A stretch of DNA of 64,000 nt, taken from contig JAFGUG010000023.1 in the NCBI GenBank assembly GCA_016938655.1, forward strand, positions 1 to 64,000, written 5' to 3'. A program made the translations under genes and the position numbers. The notes below the pieces were generated by a model, which had not been told where the DNA came from, did not search any database, and was given only the letters and a program-made list of their open reading frames with translations. Below are positions 9,987 through 20,158 of this stretch, piece by piece (position 1 is the stretch's first letter; every line of letters begins with the position of its first letter). This DNA is from Thiotrichales bacterium (GTDB taxonomy: Bacteria > Pseudomonadota > Gammaproteobacteria > Thiomicrospirales > Thiomicrospiraceae).

Positions 9987-11666
9987 CTACAAATCAAAAG
10001 CGACTTTGGCCGCAATTGCAATTTGGTAAAGAATCTGTGAAACACTGGTGGCTAGCTGTATGTTTTTGGTCGGTACTTTTGGTAGGACCAAAATTTCATC
10101 GCCAGGTTTTACTATTGCGGACGCATCGGCGAGCACTTCGCCACTTTGACGAATTAAGACAATTTTGTCTTCATCAGCTTGCTCGGTAAAGCCACCGGTT
10201 TTCTCTATGTAATCCTCTAGCGACCACTCTTTTTGGTAGACCAATGAGGTGGGTACCAGAACTTGCCCACTCACTAAAATCGATTCACTTTTGGTGGGCA
10301 ACGTAATCACATCACCATCTTGCAAACGAATATTGGCCACACCGTCATTACTTGCCACCACTAAACGCCCATTCGGCTTGACTTCTGCGGCACGTTTGAC
10401 AAAGCCCATAATCAGTTCGGCTTCTTTAACACGAATATTTGCTTCTTCAGCGGTTGAAGAGGTCGCCGTCAGATAGGTTTGCTCTAATCTTTTTAAACTT
10501 GAATCTAAAGACAGTTTTTGTTGATCTGCGACACTTTTACGACGAATGGACACACTTTCGGTGGCGGTTAATTCGCTATCCACCGCAATGTTAGCCAACA
10601 ACTCTTTTAGCTTGGCATTTTTAGGCAGAATAAAATGAGACTTACCTAAATAACTGCCCTCAACTTGCACCACGATGGTTTGTGCACGCTGGTCTTGCGC
10701 AAACACAATTTGGTCACCATTTTGAATCATCCGTGTTTTGAAGTTTTCTAAACTTAGGTACTCGCTGACCGGGCCAACTTGATTAAAGCCCTGCATTAAG
10801 ACATGCGAAATACCGGCATCCAACACGACATAGTTAAACAGTTCTGCACCAACTTGTTGGGGTGCATTCAGTTCATAAAGCATGGCCTTTTGAGACGCAT
10901 CGACCACACTCACCACAGCACCACGTTGAGCAACCACAATAGTATCGCCCTCTTGCAGTTGTAATTGTGGCAATGCACCTGATACCAAAAACTGATAGAG
11001 GTCAAAGCTTGCAACTTCGTTGCCTTTACGTATCACTGAAATATCTCGGTAACTGCCCGAATCCGGATTAATGCCTTGGGCTTGATTTAAGAAGTAAATC
11101 ACCGAATCGGTTGGTGTGCCCGCATAACGTCCTGGTTTATTCACAAACCCGGTTACAAAAACAGAAACGGGTTGCACGCCTTGTAATTGAGTGTAAACAC
11201 TCACCCCATCGGTGTAGATGGTTTTAATTGCAGCAGTCACTTTTTGATTAAGCTGCGAGTGCATCACACCTTGCACGTAAACCGGGCCAATTGATGGGAT
11301 AAAGATATTGCCTTGCGCATCAACGGGTAAAACGCGATCCATTTCAAAACTACCCCAAACACGCACCACCACTTGGTCACCCGGTACAATTTTGTAGCTG
11401 TCATTTAGCCCATCGGCTCGAACACCGGCAAACCCACCGGTAAAAACTTGTTGACCAAAAACCTTTGCGCCTTTCATTGCTGAATTTAAAGAGCCGTAAT
11501 TAACCGTTTTCCAAACTTGGGTCTGATCAGAAACTTGCTGATCCACCATCAAAGATTGCGCGGACTGAGTTTGAGGGACATCACCGGCATTTTCGCCAAT
11601 GGCAAAGGCTTGATTAAACAAAGCCATGTTCAAAAACAGAAATAAAGCTAAGAGAGGTTTTTTCAT
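9987..11666 (-). CDS. kpsD: Capsule export outer-membrane/periplasmic protein, KpsD (Wza-type, SLBB domains)
   Basis: 559 residues, matching KpsD length. A signal peptide ends near NQAFA (residues 1-22), with no lipobox Cys. The polysaccharide-export domain follows (YKIVPGDQVVVRVWG, about 92-106, and VDAQGNIFIPSIGPVYVQG). Several SLBB/beta-grasp repeats come next (VFVTGFVNKPGRY, GDTIVVAQRG, ILVSGQVLVP, KPGDEILVLP). It would carry capsule from KpsE through the periplasm and outer membrane. It is immediately followed by kpsM and preceded by a small lipoprotein gene. Confidence 0.94.
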   Translation of the reverse strand: MKKPLLALFLFLNMALFNQAFAIGENAGDVPQTQSAQSLMVDQQVSDQTQVWKTVNYGSLNSAMKGAKVFGQQVFTGGFAGVRADGLNDSYKIVPGDQVVVRVWGSFEMDRVLPVDAQGNIFIPSIGPVYVQGVMHSQLNQKVTAAIKTIYTDGVSVYTQLQGVQPVSVFVTGFVNKPGRYAGTPTDSVIYFLNQAQGINPDSGSYRDISVIRKGNEVASFDLYQFLVSGALPQLQLQEGDTIVVAQRGAVVSVVDASQKAMLYELNAPQQVGAELFNYVVLDAGISHVLMQGFNQVGPVSEYLSLENFKTRMIQNGDQIVFAQDQRAQTIVVQVEGSYLGKSHFILPKNAKLKELLANIAVDSELTATESVSIRRKSVADQQKLSLDSSLKRLEQTYLTATSSTAEEANIRVKEAELIMGFVKRAAEVKPNGRLVVASNDGVANIRLQDGDVITLPTKSESILVSGQVLVPTSLVYQKEWSLEDYIEKTGGFTEQADEDKIVLIRQSGEVLADASAIVKPGDEILVLPKVPTKNIQLATSVSQILYQIAIAAKVAFDL

Positions 11667-11723
11667 AGGGTAAGCCTTTAAAGCCTTTTAAATCTAGAAA
11701 ACAGCAAAATCAGGTCACAAAAC

Positions 11724-12074
11724 TTAAGGGGTGACTTGGTTGAAATATGGCATAGTCTGCCAATAGTCATTAGATGTTTGGCACAACACACGTAACAGAC
11801 CTGTTTTATTCTCTGAGGCCTGCATACAATCCTTACCTAAAGCAGACGTGTATAAAGATTGAATGGTGAAAGTATCGCTCGATGTACCTTGCGAATTCGG
11901 TAGCTCAATAGAACCATTTAACACAACCGATTGGGCGGAAAGCTTAACCCAAGAAGTGGGAATAACTTCGGAAGATTCGAAAGCGTTATTTTGTTTAACT
12001 ACCGGATTTTGACAGGCTGACAATATAAGCACTGAGCCCAAAACGGTGAATAATCTTAAGGACGTTTTTTTCAT
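11724..12074 (-). CDS. Small predicted lipoprotein in the capsule operon
   Basis: 116 residues. MKKTSLRLFTVLGSVLILSAC is a lipoprotein signal with lipobox L-S-A-C (Cys21). The next residue is Gln, so outer-membrane sorting is likely. The mature part has two further Cys residues (KDCMQASE and RVLCQTSND) that could form a disulfide. I do not recognise a family. It lies between kpsS and kpsD with 56-bp gaps, so a helper role in KpsD assembly is possible, but that is position-based inference. Confidence 0.7.
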   Translation of the reverse strand: MKKTSLRLFTVLGSVLILSACQNPVVKQNNAFESSEVIPTSWVKLSAQSVVLNGSIELPNSQGTSSDTFTIQSLYTSALGKDCMQASENKTGLLRVLCQTSNDYWQTMPYFNQVTP

Positions 12075-12130
12075 TTTTTATTATTTTTACCCTAATGTTC
12101 TTTTGGTAAACAGGTCAACAATCGTTTAAT

Positions 12131-13375
12131 TTATGAAGCCGTTTTAAGTCTTATCGCCTCATCGCTCAGATAAACCTTTTTATCAAAGCTTGGCATCATG
12201 CCATAAAAACTGCCATTTAACTGGCTAGTATAAACCAAGTAGCGGCGATATTTCTCAAATAACACTGGGTCAGGCTTAACCTGTTCTTGCCAAAAATGCG
12301 CAAGCGAAACGCCATAATTAGTTAAACCTTTCATGTCATAAATTGCTAACCCCATAACCAAGGTTGGTGTGCCATGAAAAATAGAGGAGAGCCCAACCGT
12401 GCTATTGACGGTTATAGTGCCTTTTGCATGCTTGAGACAATCGGGCAAATAAACATCGTGTACCACACATACTCGTTTTAACACCCCATAAACAGCTGCT
12501 TGCTCTTCGATAAAGGGCGTGTACTCTTTTCGTCCTCGATCAACAGGATGATGTTTAAACATTAAGCAGACGTCTTTAGGGGCATGCTGAGCAAAAGACT
12601 CAATCACTTCGATAATGAATTTTTCAATCGACGGATAACCGGAATGCTTAAGGATTTGAAAATCGTTATGCGTTTGTAAAGGCACAAAAAAATAGTCTTT
12701 TGTAAAATTATTCGTGATGCGCTCTAATTTATTACGTTCTTTTATTTTATAAACTTGTTTTCTAACGAAGCTACGAATACCGTAAAACGCCTCTTTCAAA
12801 CCTGAAAAATCACGATGATGTCGATAATACGGATAGGCATAATGAAATACATTGCCCATAAAGTAATAAGTCATCGCACTTAAAATCATTGCCAATTGAC
12901 TATAATTGGCTTGAACAGAGTGCACCTCAGGGAGTTTTTCTAAATCAAACGAATCATAGTATTCACGGTCTCGACGGATACGACTATTATCATTTACGCC
13001 ATACTTTTCAAGTGTAATGAAGTGTGGACGAACATACCCTTCTTCAAATACAAAGACCTCAACATCAAGTTTTGCTGCCGCATAAATCGCCTGACTTTGA
13101 TAGAAACGACAATCACCAAACAGATAAATCTGTTCAATTTGATTCTCTTCTAAAAATTGAGAAATAAAGCGTTGCCAATATTTACGTTTTTTTCGGTAGG
13201 GCGTGTAATTATCACGATAAGAAAAAAACTGGTCACCCGCATTAAACCCAATACGAAAAGTAATGGCGCCTTTTTTACGGAAAAGCTTGTCCAACTTCTT
13301 AAAAAAGAAGCCCATAGGTCCTTGTAAAAACAGGACTCGCTTTCCGTTTAAATCGCCGATATCGTTTCGTTTCAT
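12131..13375 (-). CDS. kpsS: Capsule polysaccharide beta-Kdo transferase initiating the linker
   Basis: 414 residues. The start VLFLQGPMGFFFKKLDKLFRKKG is typical of KpsS/LipB (motif GPxGxFF), followed by FEEGYVRPHFITLEKYGVN, YFFVPLQTHND, LMFKHHPVDRGRKEY and NSTVGLSSIFHGTPTLVMG. KpsS adds the first Kdo to lyso-phosphatidylglycerol, and KpsC extends the linker. It sits between ugd and the lipoprotein gene in the same operon. Length and motifs match the family. Confidence 0.94.
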   Translation of the reverse strand: MKRNDIGDLNGKRVLFLQGPMGFFFKKLDKLFRKKGAITFRIGFNAGDQFFSYRDNYTPYRKKRKYWQRFISQFLEENQIEQIYLFGDCRFYQSQAIYAAAKLDVEVFVFEEGYVRPHFITLEKYGVNDNSRIRRDREYYDSFDLEKLPEVHSVQANYSQLAMILSAMTYYFMGNVFHYAYPYYRHHRDFSGLKEAFYGIRSFVRKQVYKIKERNKLERITNNFTKDYFFVPLQTHNDFQILKHSGYPSIEKFIIEVIESFAQHAPKDVCLMFKHHPVDRGRKEYTPFIEEQAAVYGVLKRVCVVHDVYLPDCLKHAKGTITVNSTVGLSSIFHGTPTLVMGLAIYDMKGLTNYGVSLAHFWQEQVKPDPVLFEKYRRYLVYTSQLNGSFYGMMPSFDKKVYLSDEAIRLKTAS

Positions 13376-13436
13376 CTACATCTTTGTATTTTAAGTGTCT
13401 TGTTCTTGTGTAATGTTTATTGTTTTTTTGAAATTA

Positions 13437-13448
13437 AGCAGGCCTGCT
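13437..13448. repeat. Perfect AGCAGGCCTGCT palindrome between ugd and kpsS
   Basis: Lies in the 111-bp gap separating ugd from kpsS. The gap has no clear terminator or promoter, so the genes are probably still co-transcribed across it. Confidence 0.9.
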
Positions 13449-13486
13449 GAAATACGAGTCCTGCGTATAACAACGCCAATCAAAAA

Positions 13487-14689
13487 TCAGTCTTTGCCAA
13501 ACAGGTCACGGGTATAAACTTTTTGCGCAACGTCTTGTACTTCTTCTACCAAACGGTTGGCCACAATCACATCACTCATGGCTTTGAATTCAGCTAAATC
13601 ACTTATCACTCGAGAATGATAAAACTCAGTTTCACCTTGCTCGGTTAGAACCGGTTCATAAATAACCACTTCAATGCCTTTGGCTTTAATGCGTTTCATA
13701 ATGCCTTGGATGGCACTGGCTCTAAAATTATCAGAACCCTGCTTCATAATCAGACGATAAATCCCAACAACGGGTGTGCCAGTTTGGCTTGCCTTTTCAC
13801 TTTTGGCAATGACCTGTGTCGCGATAAAGTCTTTACGTGTAGTATTGGCATCCACAATCGCATTTATGAGGTTTTGAGGCACGTCTTTGTAGTTGGCTAA
13901 CAACTGTTTGGTGTCTTTTGGCAAGCAATACCCCCCATAGCCAAAACTTGGGTTGTTGTAGTGATCACCAATACGAGGGTCTAGCCCAACGCCTTCTATC
14001 ACTTGCTTGGTACTTAGACCGTGGGTTTCGCAATAGGTATCTAACTCATTAAAGTAAGAGACACGCATCGCTAAGTAGGTATTTGAAAACAACTTAACCG
14101 CTTCGGCTTCGGTTGCATCGGTAAACAAGACAGGTATGTCTTCTGCTGGTTTAGCCGCACCCTCAACAAGTAGGTTGGCAAACGTTTTAGCACGCTCTGA
14201 TTTTTCTCCTACAATGATTCGTGATGGGTAAAGGTTGTCATATAAGGCTTTCCCTTCACGCAGAAACTCGGGAGAAAATAGGATGTTATTACAGTTAAAT
14301 TTAGCTTTCACTTCGTCTGTGTAACCAACAGGAATGGTTGATTTAATAATCATGACCGCTTCGCGGTTAATCGCTAAAACATCGGCTATGACGGCTTCAA
14401 CAGAACGAGTATTAAAGGTATTGGTGATCGTGTCATAATCGGTTGGCGTGGCAATCACCACAAACTCGGCATCTTGGTAAGCCAGGTTTTTATCCAATGT
14501 CGCGGTAAAGTTAAGTTTTTTGTTGCTTAAAAAGTCGGTAATTTCATCGTCCACAATTGGCGAAAGTTTTTGATTTAGTAAATCAATTTTTTCAGGGACA
14601 ATATCTAAAGCAAAAACTTCATGATTTTGTGATAACAAAACCGCCAAAGACAAACCCACATAACCCGTACCAGCCACTGCAATTTTCAT
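13487..14689 (-). CDS. ugd: UDP-glucose 6-dehydrogenase, short form
   Basis: 400 residues, close to the 388-residue enterobacterial Ugd. The NAD-binding motif is [14 protein letters not shown] (residues 6-19). The catalytic Cys is in [13 protein letters not shown] (about 250-262), and [20 protein letters not shown] marks the sugar site. It oxidises UDP-glucose to UDP-glucuronate, pointing to a uronic acid in the capsule. It lies between kpsC and kpsS. The short, SDR-independent enterobacterial-type enzyme is frequent in capsule loci. Confidence 0.96.
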   Translation of the reverse strand: MKIAVAGTGYVGLSLAVLLSQNHEVFALDIVPEKIDLLNQKLSPIVDDEITDFLSNKKLNFTATLDKNLAYQDAEFVVIATPTDYDTITNTFNTRSVEAVIADVLAINREAVMIIKSTIPVGYTDEVKAKFNCNNILFSPEFLREGKALYDNLYPSRIIVGEKSERAKTFANLLVEGAAKPAEDIPVLFTDATEAEAVKLFSNTYLAMRVSYFNELDTYCETHGLSTKQVIEGVGLDPRIGDHYNNPSFGYGGYCLPKDTKQLLANYKDVPQNLINAIVDANTTRKDFIATQVIAKSEKASQTGTPVVGIYRLIMKQGSDNFRASAIQGIMKRIKAKGIEVVIYEPVLTEQGETEFYHSRVISDLAEFKAMSDVIVANRLVEEVQDVAQKVYTRDLFGKD

Positions 14690-14763
14690 TTTTAATTTTC
14701 TCCTAATCTTTCTCTTTGGTAATTGGAGAAAAACGTGCTCCCAAACTACCTTATGACTTATTT

Positions 14764-16785
14764 TTAAAACTTAAACTGAAAGATTCTAACCACCCGGTTC
14801 CTAATAGCCTTCCATGCTCTCAAAATACGTGAATTTTGCAGCCTTGCCTGCTGAAATTCTAATCCCTCAAAAACTAACTCTATTTCACAAGGTTGATGTG
14901 TAAGCGGGTTAATGTATCTTGGGTAAAGTAGTAAGGTGCCTGCAACTAACTCATGAAGCGTTAAGTTTCGTGTTCTTTTAGAGTTGACAACTTGGTCTAC
15001 GGTTAACCCCCAGCCCGCATAAAAAGGCTGGCCATAAGTCACGACCTTTTTACCACGCATTAAGGCTTCAAAGCCAACCAAAGAGGTTAATGTATGCACT
15101 TCACTAGTACGTGATAATACACTATCAATACTGGCTTCTGTGATAATTTGATCACAAAATCTGAGCGCATCACTCGGTACAACGTGGCCGGTTCGATTAC
15201 CCACTAATACATCGGGATGCGGTTTAAAAACAATCCAATCGTCTGGACAATTCTGCCTGACCGCTTTAAGCAGTGATAAATTGGTCGCTCCATTTGCACC
15301 ATATTGAATGGAAGCGTCATCCTCAACTTGACCAGGAACTAAAATAACGCTTTTATCTTCTGGAAACTGAAACAACTTATGCTCGTAAACATTGTACTTG
15401 GAGAGTTTTTTATCAACTAAATACTTTGCCACGTTTTGTGCTCGTTCTAGCAGGCCTGCTGACTTTTGAAAATCGGTATTTTGCAGAATATGTTCTAAAT
15501 CACTTGCTTCAGTGGGGTCAAAATAGATTCCTCTTGAATCCACTACCAGTGAATATGGCTGGGTCAGATCCGAACCCAAAGCATTCGACCGAACAAATCC
15601 GTCCTCTATTCTAAACACCTCAAGCGCATGCAACTTGGCATAGTTTTCAACTTCTGGAAACGACCGTCTGCCCCAAATGTAAATCGCACAGTTTTTATCC
15701 AGGCCTCTCTTCTGTGCCAACGTATACGCCGACTGGCCAAAAAACGGATTAATAAAATGAAATTTACTCGATGATATCTCAGTCAAAAAAGGCTTCACCA
15801 TATGATGCTTCCACCTTGAAAAACCAAAAAAGAACGCGTGTTTAGACCGTTTTAAGTTCTGATGCTTGTAGCGGTTAATAGTTTGCAAAACATCCATCAA
15901 ACTTGATGGTTTCTGGGTATAAGAATTAAAGTAGTCGGTATACAAAATGTAAGCCGCAGCAAACACCTCTTCAACACTCAATGCTCTTCTACGACGTTCA
16001 ACCTTCACCCTGTCATCTGTCAAACCCCACCCCGCATAAAACGGCGCTCCAAAACAGACGCACTCCTTGCCCAGTAATAAAGCTTCAAACCCCATCTGAG
16101 AAGTTTTAGTGTAAACCTTATCAACTTGCTTTAATAAAGACAGTGGGCTGACATCGTCGGTTATTACCGTGCAGACCTTTTGCAAATCAGTTAAATCAAC
16201 ATCGGACTGTTTTATACCTGCCAACACATCTGGGTGTATTTTTACGTAAACCTTGGAATCTGGGTTTTCACTGATAGCCGCATCAATCATCTGCTGAGTG
16301 GTAAATTGATTACCCAGGCCATATTTTAAAGAGGCGTCACCCGCTGTTTGCGCAATTACTAAAACCCGTGATTCATTGTCAGCAAAGTAGTCCGAAGCGA
16401 TATCGGGTGACTGATTGTATTTAGATAAGTGGTGCTGTTGAATAAAGGCGATGGCTTCTTTAGCCGAATCAAGCAGGCCTGCTGACTCTTGAAAATCGTA
16501 GTTATTTAAAAGGTTTTCAAGCTCGGAAGGTTGCCTTGCATCGTAATAAATCCCCACTGAATCTTTAACTCTAGCAAAAGCAGGTGCACCATCCACCCCC
16601 AAACCAATCGAACGAATAAAGCCGTCTTCATAGAGTGTGGAGCTGCCATTAAAGGTCTTAGCGCACCAAACAGCAAACCGACCAGTACGTTTTCGCCCCC
16701 AGCCTTGAAAGTGACGATCAGTAAACAGCGCAATCAAGTTTTGCCAATAAAAACGGTAACCACTCTGCTGCCAAGAAGCCTTCAT
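14764..16785 (-). CDS. kpsC: Capsule polysaccharide poly-beta-Kdo transferase with two GT modules
   Basis: 673 residues, the usual KpsC size. Two homologous modules are visible. Module 1 has [43 protein letters not shown] and [20 protein letters not shown]. Module 2 has [47 protein letters not shown] and [20 protein letters not shown]. Each is followed by P-F-Y-A-G-W-G-L. KpsC alternates two linkages to build the poly-Kdo linker on the phospholipid. Each module also carries an AGCAGGCCTGCT at the equivalent place, coding S-A-G-L-L. It is the first capsule gene in transcription order. Confidence 0.95.
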   Translation of the reverse strand: MKASWQQSGYRFYWQNLIALFTDRHFQGWGRKRTGRFAVWCAKTFNGSSTLYEDGFIRSIGLGVDGAPAFARVKDSVGIYYDARQPSELENLLNNYDFQESAGLLDSAKEAIAFIQQHHLSKYNQSPDIASDYFADNESRVLVIAQTAGDASLKYGLGNQFTTQQMIDAAISENPDSKVYVKIHPDVLAGIKQSDVDLTDLQKVCTVITDDVSPLSLLKQVDKVYTKTSQMGFEALLLGKECVCFGAPFYAGWGLTDDRVKVERRRRALSVEEVFAAAYILYTDYFNSYTQKPSSLMDVLQTINRYKHQNLKRSKHAFFFGFSRWKHHMVKPFLTEISSSKFHFINPFFGQSAYTLAQKRGLDKNCAIYIWGRRSFPEVENYAKLHALEVFRIEDGFVRSNALGSDLTQPYSLVVDSRGIYFDPTEASDLEHILQNTDFQKSAGLLERAQNVAKYLVDKKLSKYNVYEHKLFQFPEDKSVILVPGQVEDDASIQYGANGATNLSLLKAVRQNCPDDWIVFKPHPDVLVGNRTGHVVPSDALRFCDQIITEASIDSVLSRTSEVHTLTSLVGFEALMRGKKVVTYGQPFYAGWGLTVDQVVNSKRTRNLTLHELVAGTLLLYPRYINPLTHQPCEIELVFEGLEFQQARLQNSRILRAWKAIRNRVVRIFQFKF
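15449..15460. repeat. Perfect AGCAGGCCTGCT palindrome in kpsC module 2
   Basis: Read on the coding strand it encodes S-A-G-L within SAGLLERAQ. Its partner at 16472 lies at the homologous position of module 1. Confidence 0.9.
16472..16483. repeat. Perfect AGCAGGCCTGCT palindrome in kpsC module 1
   Basis: Encodes S-A-G-L within [11 protein letters not shown]. The surrounding DNA of the two kpsC modules has diverged much more than these 12 bp. Confidence 0.9.
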
Positions 16786-16801
16786 TTAGTAACTTACCAT
16801 G

Positions 16802-17149
16802 TTATTTAATGGTCGGTTTATCAAGACCTTTCTCCAACACCAAGTCTATAATCGGTTGCTCACGTTTATTGGCTCTTTGACAATGGTTTGGTTGAAAGTA
16901 GTCGGTAAAGGCGATGACTCTTCGGGCCCATTTTTTGTTATCTCGCTCACGCCAAGCGTGCGAAGAGACCGATTCCCAAGCGTAACCATTGAACACCGTT
17001 GCGTTAACAAAATTATCCATGGCTCTTACACCTGCACGCACTCGGTGACGTCTCCCGCTAAAACCAAAAATCACGATTAACAGATACCCAAACACCGCCA
17101 ATGGCACAATTAGGCACATCAAACCAAAACCGACAATCCACTCTTTCAA
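16802..17149 (-). CDS. Small membrane-anchored protein of unknown function
   Basis: 115 residues. One hydrophobic helix at about 7-30 (LMCLIVPLAVFGYLLIVIFG) is followed by a soluble part with D-x3-N-A-x3-G-x3-E-S-V-S-S-H-A-W-R near residues 45-66. That pattern resembles small proteins often seen in phages and plasmids (D..NAL.GG...ETLS.RA.R). It overlaps the P450 stop by 4 bp (17146-17149) and ends 17 bp before kpsC, so it may be co-transcribed with both. No function can be assigned. Confidence 0.6.
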   Translation of the reverse strand: MKEWIVGFGLMCLIVPLAVFGYLLIVIFGFSGRRHRVRAGVRAMDNFVNATVFNGYAWESVSSHAWRERDNKKWARRVIAFTDYFQPNHCQRANKREQPIIDLVLEKGLDKPTIK

Positions 17150-18522
17150 CTCGGATTCCTTTTTATCATTTTCACACGCAAACCGTTCTCTGAACGAATG
17201 GTGATTTTACCAACCGGTTGCGGCTCAAAACCCGCTTCTAGCTCAAAACGGTATTCACGAATCAAGGTTGCCAAGATTAACATGGCCTCTTGAATGGCAA
17301 ACGACATCCCAATACAAACCCGCTGCCCCATACCAAACGGCAGATAAGCCCCGCGTTCTGAAGGGTCACCGTTATCAAAGCGGTGCGGGCAAAACTCATG
17401 TGGTTTTTCCCAGTTATTCTCATTTCGCTGAATTAACCAAGGGGCAATAATAATCGCATCTTTTGGCTTAATCTTCTTACCACGCATCTCGGTCTCATGA
17501 CTCGATTGTCGAGCAAAAAAACCAACTGGCGGATACAGCCTAAGTGATTCCATAAACACCTGCTTGAGATAGGGAAACGCTTTAACATCTCTAAACCCGA
17601 AGGGTTCGGTTGCGTTGACTGCGGTAATTTCCGCAAACAACTTCTCTTGCTCTTCTGGGTACAGTGAGATCAGATACAGCGTCCAGGTTAATCCGGCTGC
17701 AGAGGTTTCGTGCCCTGCCAAAAACAGCATCACTATTTGGTCGGCAATCTCTTTGATACTAAATGCTTTATCAGATTTTTCAGCGGTCTCTAGCACTGAA
17801 TTCAGAATATCGTCCTCTTTCTCACCTTTTTTAAAGGCTTCTGAACGCTCTTCAATAACACGTTCAATTGCTCGGCGAATAACCTTACCTTCCGCAACCC
17901 GTTTTCTATCAAAACGTCTTAGTAAAAAATTATTTGGTATACCAAACATTCTTAACAGTGTAATCAACGGCGATTTTTGCTGATAACCGGCAAAGGCGGT
18001 TAAGACCTCTTTCGCCTCTTTTTCATCGATATTGGTCGACATAATCGCTCTAAAAATTATGTCGGCGGTCACCAACGTCATCTCAGGTTCAATATCAAAG
18101 GTTTCGCCACCATCAAGCGGTTCTTTGGCCAAACGCAACATCATGGCATCGGTGGCCTGGGTCATTCTGGCAAAGACACTTTCGACATTGTTTTGCTTAA
18201 AGCCTGGAACCAATAAATCACGTTGACGCTGCCACTCTTCACCGTTGGTCGTGAAAATACTATTTCCCAGTAACGGCTCTAAAACCTCATGCAAAACATC
18301 GTGCTTCGGAAACTCATTCGGTTTTTCGATCATGATCTTTTTAACTTCTTGAAGATCATTGACCATAAATAACTTACTGGTCGGCAACTGAATCTCACCC
18401 ATCATCATGTTGTAACTTCTTGCGTACAACGCATCCATCCATGAGCGACTCTTCTTAAAAAAGATTTTAAACAGCGAAGCACGCTTTTCAGATGGGGGTG
18501 GAAATATCGGACATCGGCCCAT
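17146..18522 (-). CDS. Cytochrome P450
   Basis: 458 residues, a normal soluble bacterial P450. The oxygen-binding I-helix is LAGHETSAAG (about 250-259), the K-helix E-x-x-R is ESLR (about 315), and the haem loop FGMGQRVCIG (about 400) carries the thiolate Cys. A Pro-rich start (IFPPPSE) fits the hinge before the first helix. There is no signal peptide. No ferredoxin or reductase gene is adjacent, so redox partners lie elsewhere. Substrate unknown; the class resembles fatty-acid hydroxylase-like P450s (CYP102/CYP4-like), which is a weak guess. It sits between the unknown small gene and the lipase-like gene, upstream of kpsC. Confidence 0.93.
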   Translation of the reverse strand: MGRCPIFPPPSEKRASLFKIFFKKSRSWMDALYARSYNMMMGEIQLPTSKLFMVNDLQEVKKIMIEKPNEFPKHDVLHEVLEPLLGNSIFTTNGEEWQRQRDLLVPGFKQNNVESVFARMTQATDAMMLRLAKEPLDGGETFDIEPEMTLVTADIIFRAIMSTNIDEKEAKEVLTAFAGYQQKSPLITLLRMFGIPNNFLLRRFDRKRVAEGKVIRRAIERVIEERSEAFKKGEKEDDILNSVLETAEKSDKAFSIKEIADQIVMLFLAGHETSAAGLTWTLYLISLYPEEQEKLFAEITAVNATEPFGFRDVKAFPYLKQVFMESLRLYPPVGFFARQSSHETEMRGKKIKPKDAIIIAPWLIQRNENNWEKPHEFCPHRFDNGDPSERGAYLPFGMGQRVCIGMSFAIQEAMLILATLIREYRFELEAGFEPQPVGKITIRSENGLRVKMIKRNPS

Positions 18523-18601
18523 TCATTATCCTTTGGTTCAAAACACAACAATCAAAATTCGTAAAACTTTTACATTATAACGCAATCACACTCTTTCAGC
18601 T

Positions 18602-19702
18602 CTAAACTACGTTCTTTTTGACACTCAAACGTTTAAACAGGCCTGCATCAAATAAGAGTTTTTGGTAGTTAAATTGGCTCGCATCTGCAGCGTGCGGCTT
18701 CTCTAAATAGAGAAAGTGAATCCGATAAAAATCCCACTTCAGTTTTTTATAGAACTCCGCTTCAAAAACCTCATGGAAATTAGCAGAAAGCGTTAAATCG
18801 GGCTTTATATCCGCATGATAACCGGGGGAAATTTTATAAAAATTGACTGCATCTTTTCCTGCGGTCACATCAATCCACTCAAACTGTCGATTTTTAAAAC
18901 GCTTGAGCTTTTCATTGAACCAACCGGAACTTTTAATCACACTAACCGCAGTCACACAGTGCCCCAATGTCACTACTTTTAAATTTTTAGTACGCGGGTC
19001 ATCCATTAAATCCGCAAGCATATTCATACATAAAACTGTACCCACACTGTGCGCCACTAAAACCACTTCATCAAACTCGCCCGCTTCTTGAGCATCCAGC
19101 AACGCAAGAAGACGTACTTTAAACTCAGCCTCTTTTTGCATGACCAAAGGCACTTGTTGGTGCGAGTAAATTGAGAAAAAGTGAATAATCCGACTAATCC
19201 AGAACATGTGAATCTTATCGAACAGACGGTATAACAGAACATTGACCACCACTAGAATGGATGTGGCAATTGCAAAAAACAACCAGGCCTGCTCAGTTAT
19301 TAAATCGTTAATAAAATACGTGGAAGCAAAAACATTCAACGCAATCCAGATGGAGAAGAAATAAACCGAAAAGTATTTTTGAATGCTGTCACGTTTTGAA
19401 AGCTTACGCATTCGCCCCCAAGCGCCTCTAAAGACAAACTCTTTAAATATGGAGAATACATTGTTTACATTTCCCTGTAGACCACCCGCCCAATATGCTT
19501 TTACTTCTTGGTGCCAGCTCAAAACTTCATAATCAACAACTAGGTTCTCAGACTCCGAAACAAACCCGTTTTTGGTGTTTAAGGCCACCCCTTGCTTAAT
19601 TTCCGGAAACGCCTGAAACACCGTCTTTTTATAAAAAGACGCGCTTCGTGGATCAAACCCCGGAATATACAAAATTTTTCTTTTTAGCGGCACGTTTTGC
19701 AT
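18602..19702 (-). CDS. Membrane protein with an alpha/beta-hydrolase (lipase-like) motif
   Basis: 366 residues. It starts with KILYIPGFDPRSASFY, an oxyanion-type strand-loop. Two to three hydrophobic helices (about 113-160) follow, then VVLVAHSVGTVLCMNMLADL (about 212-231) with A-H-S-V-G as a serine-nucleophile elbow, and VVTLGHCVTAV. The family is not known to me by name. The combination suggests an integral-membrane serine hydrolase acting on lipids or esters. The gap to the P450 gene is 79 bp, so a shared transcript with it is possible. Confidence 0.65.
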   Translation of the reverse strand: MQNVPLKRKILYIPGFDPRSASFYKKTVFQAFPEIKQGVALNTKNGFVSESENLVVDYEVLSWHQEVKAYWAGGLQGNVNNVFSIFKEFVFRGAWGRMRKLSKRDSIQKYFSVYFFSIWIALNVFASTYFINDLITEQAWLFFAIATSILVVVNVLLYRLFDKIHMFWISRIIHFFSIYSHQQVPLVMQKEAEFKVRLLALLDAQEAGEFDEVVLVAHSVGTVLCMNMLADLMDDPRTKNLKVVTLGHCVTAVSVIKSSGWFNEKLKRFKNRQFEWIDVTAGKDAVNFYKISPGYHADIKPDLTLSANFHEVFEAEFYKKLKWDFYRIHFLYLEKPHAADASQFNYQKLLFDAGLFKRLSVKKNVV

Positions 19703-19867
19703 CCAAATCGTTGAGACAATCCAATAATTATAAAGTAACCAGAACAGGGTATGAAGTTATAGCCTCAAAAACTCCAGCTCCAAAGAGAAGGCAGCACAAT
19801 ACAAGCAAGGAAATTTAGAGGCCTGAAACTGCGAGGTAAAATAAATGCAAACTTTTTATAAAAAGTG

Positions 19868-19895
19868 TTGCAAGGTCTAAAATATTCCCTATAAT
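19868..19895 (+). promoter_or_regulatory. Sigma-70-type promoter for tRNA-Asn
   Basis: TTGCAA at 19868-19873 and a perfect TATAAT at 19890-19895 are separated by 16 bp. They lie 41 bp before the mature tRNA 5' end. The rest of the 234-bp gap 19703-19936 shows nothing else I can name. Confidence 0.75.
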
Positions 19896-19936
19896 ACGCA
19901 CCCATAGAAAGCAACAACACCGCTTTTTACTACCAT

Positions 19937-20012
19937 TCCCGATTAGTTCAGTTGGTAGAACACCGGACTGTTAATCCGTATGTCGCTGGTTCGAGTCCAG
20001 CATCGGGAGCCA
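19937..20012 (+). tRNA. tRNA-Asn (anticodon GUU)
   Basis: 76 nt including an encoded CCA. The acceptor stem TCCCGAT pairs with ATCGGGA (20002-20008), and the discriminator is G20009. The D-arm contains AGTTCAGTTGGTAGAAC, the anticodon stem-loop reads CCGGA-CTGTTAA-TCCGT with anticodon GTT, and the T-loop is GTTCGAGTC. The body is nearly identical to enterobacterial tRNA-Asn. It is a single gene, not a cluster. Confidence 0.98.
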
Positions 20013-20017
20013 TATTT

Positions 20018-20065
20018 TAAAGCCTGATTTTCAACCACTTATGTGAATTGAAGTCAGGCTTTTTT
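20018..20065 (+). terminator. Rho-independent terminator after tRNA-Asn
   Basis: AAAGCCTGA (20019-20027) pairs with TCAGGCTTT (20054-20062), followed by a T run. The loop is long, about 26 nt. Confidence 0.75.
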
Positions 20066-20158
20066 ATTGCCTAGAATTTCTTTAGAACCTGACTCATTTC
20101 TTAGCCAACACATTACTTTGCAATAAAATATTACGTTATTCAATCACACGGCTTTAAG

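Noticed and set aside
15449..16483. CRISPR or tandem repeat in kpsC
   Set aside because: The two identical 12-mers are about 1 kb apart within homologous protein modules; there are no regularly spaced repeats in the window.
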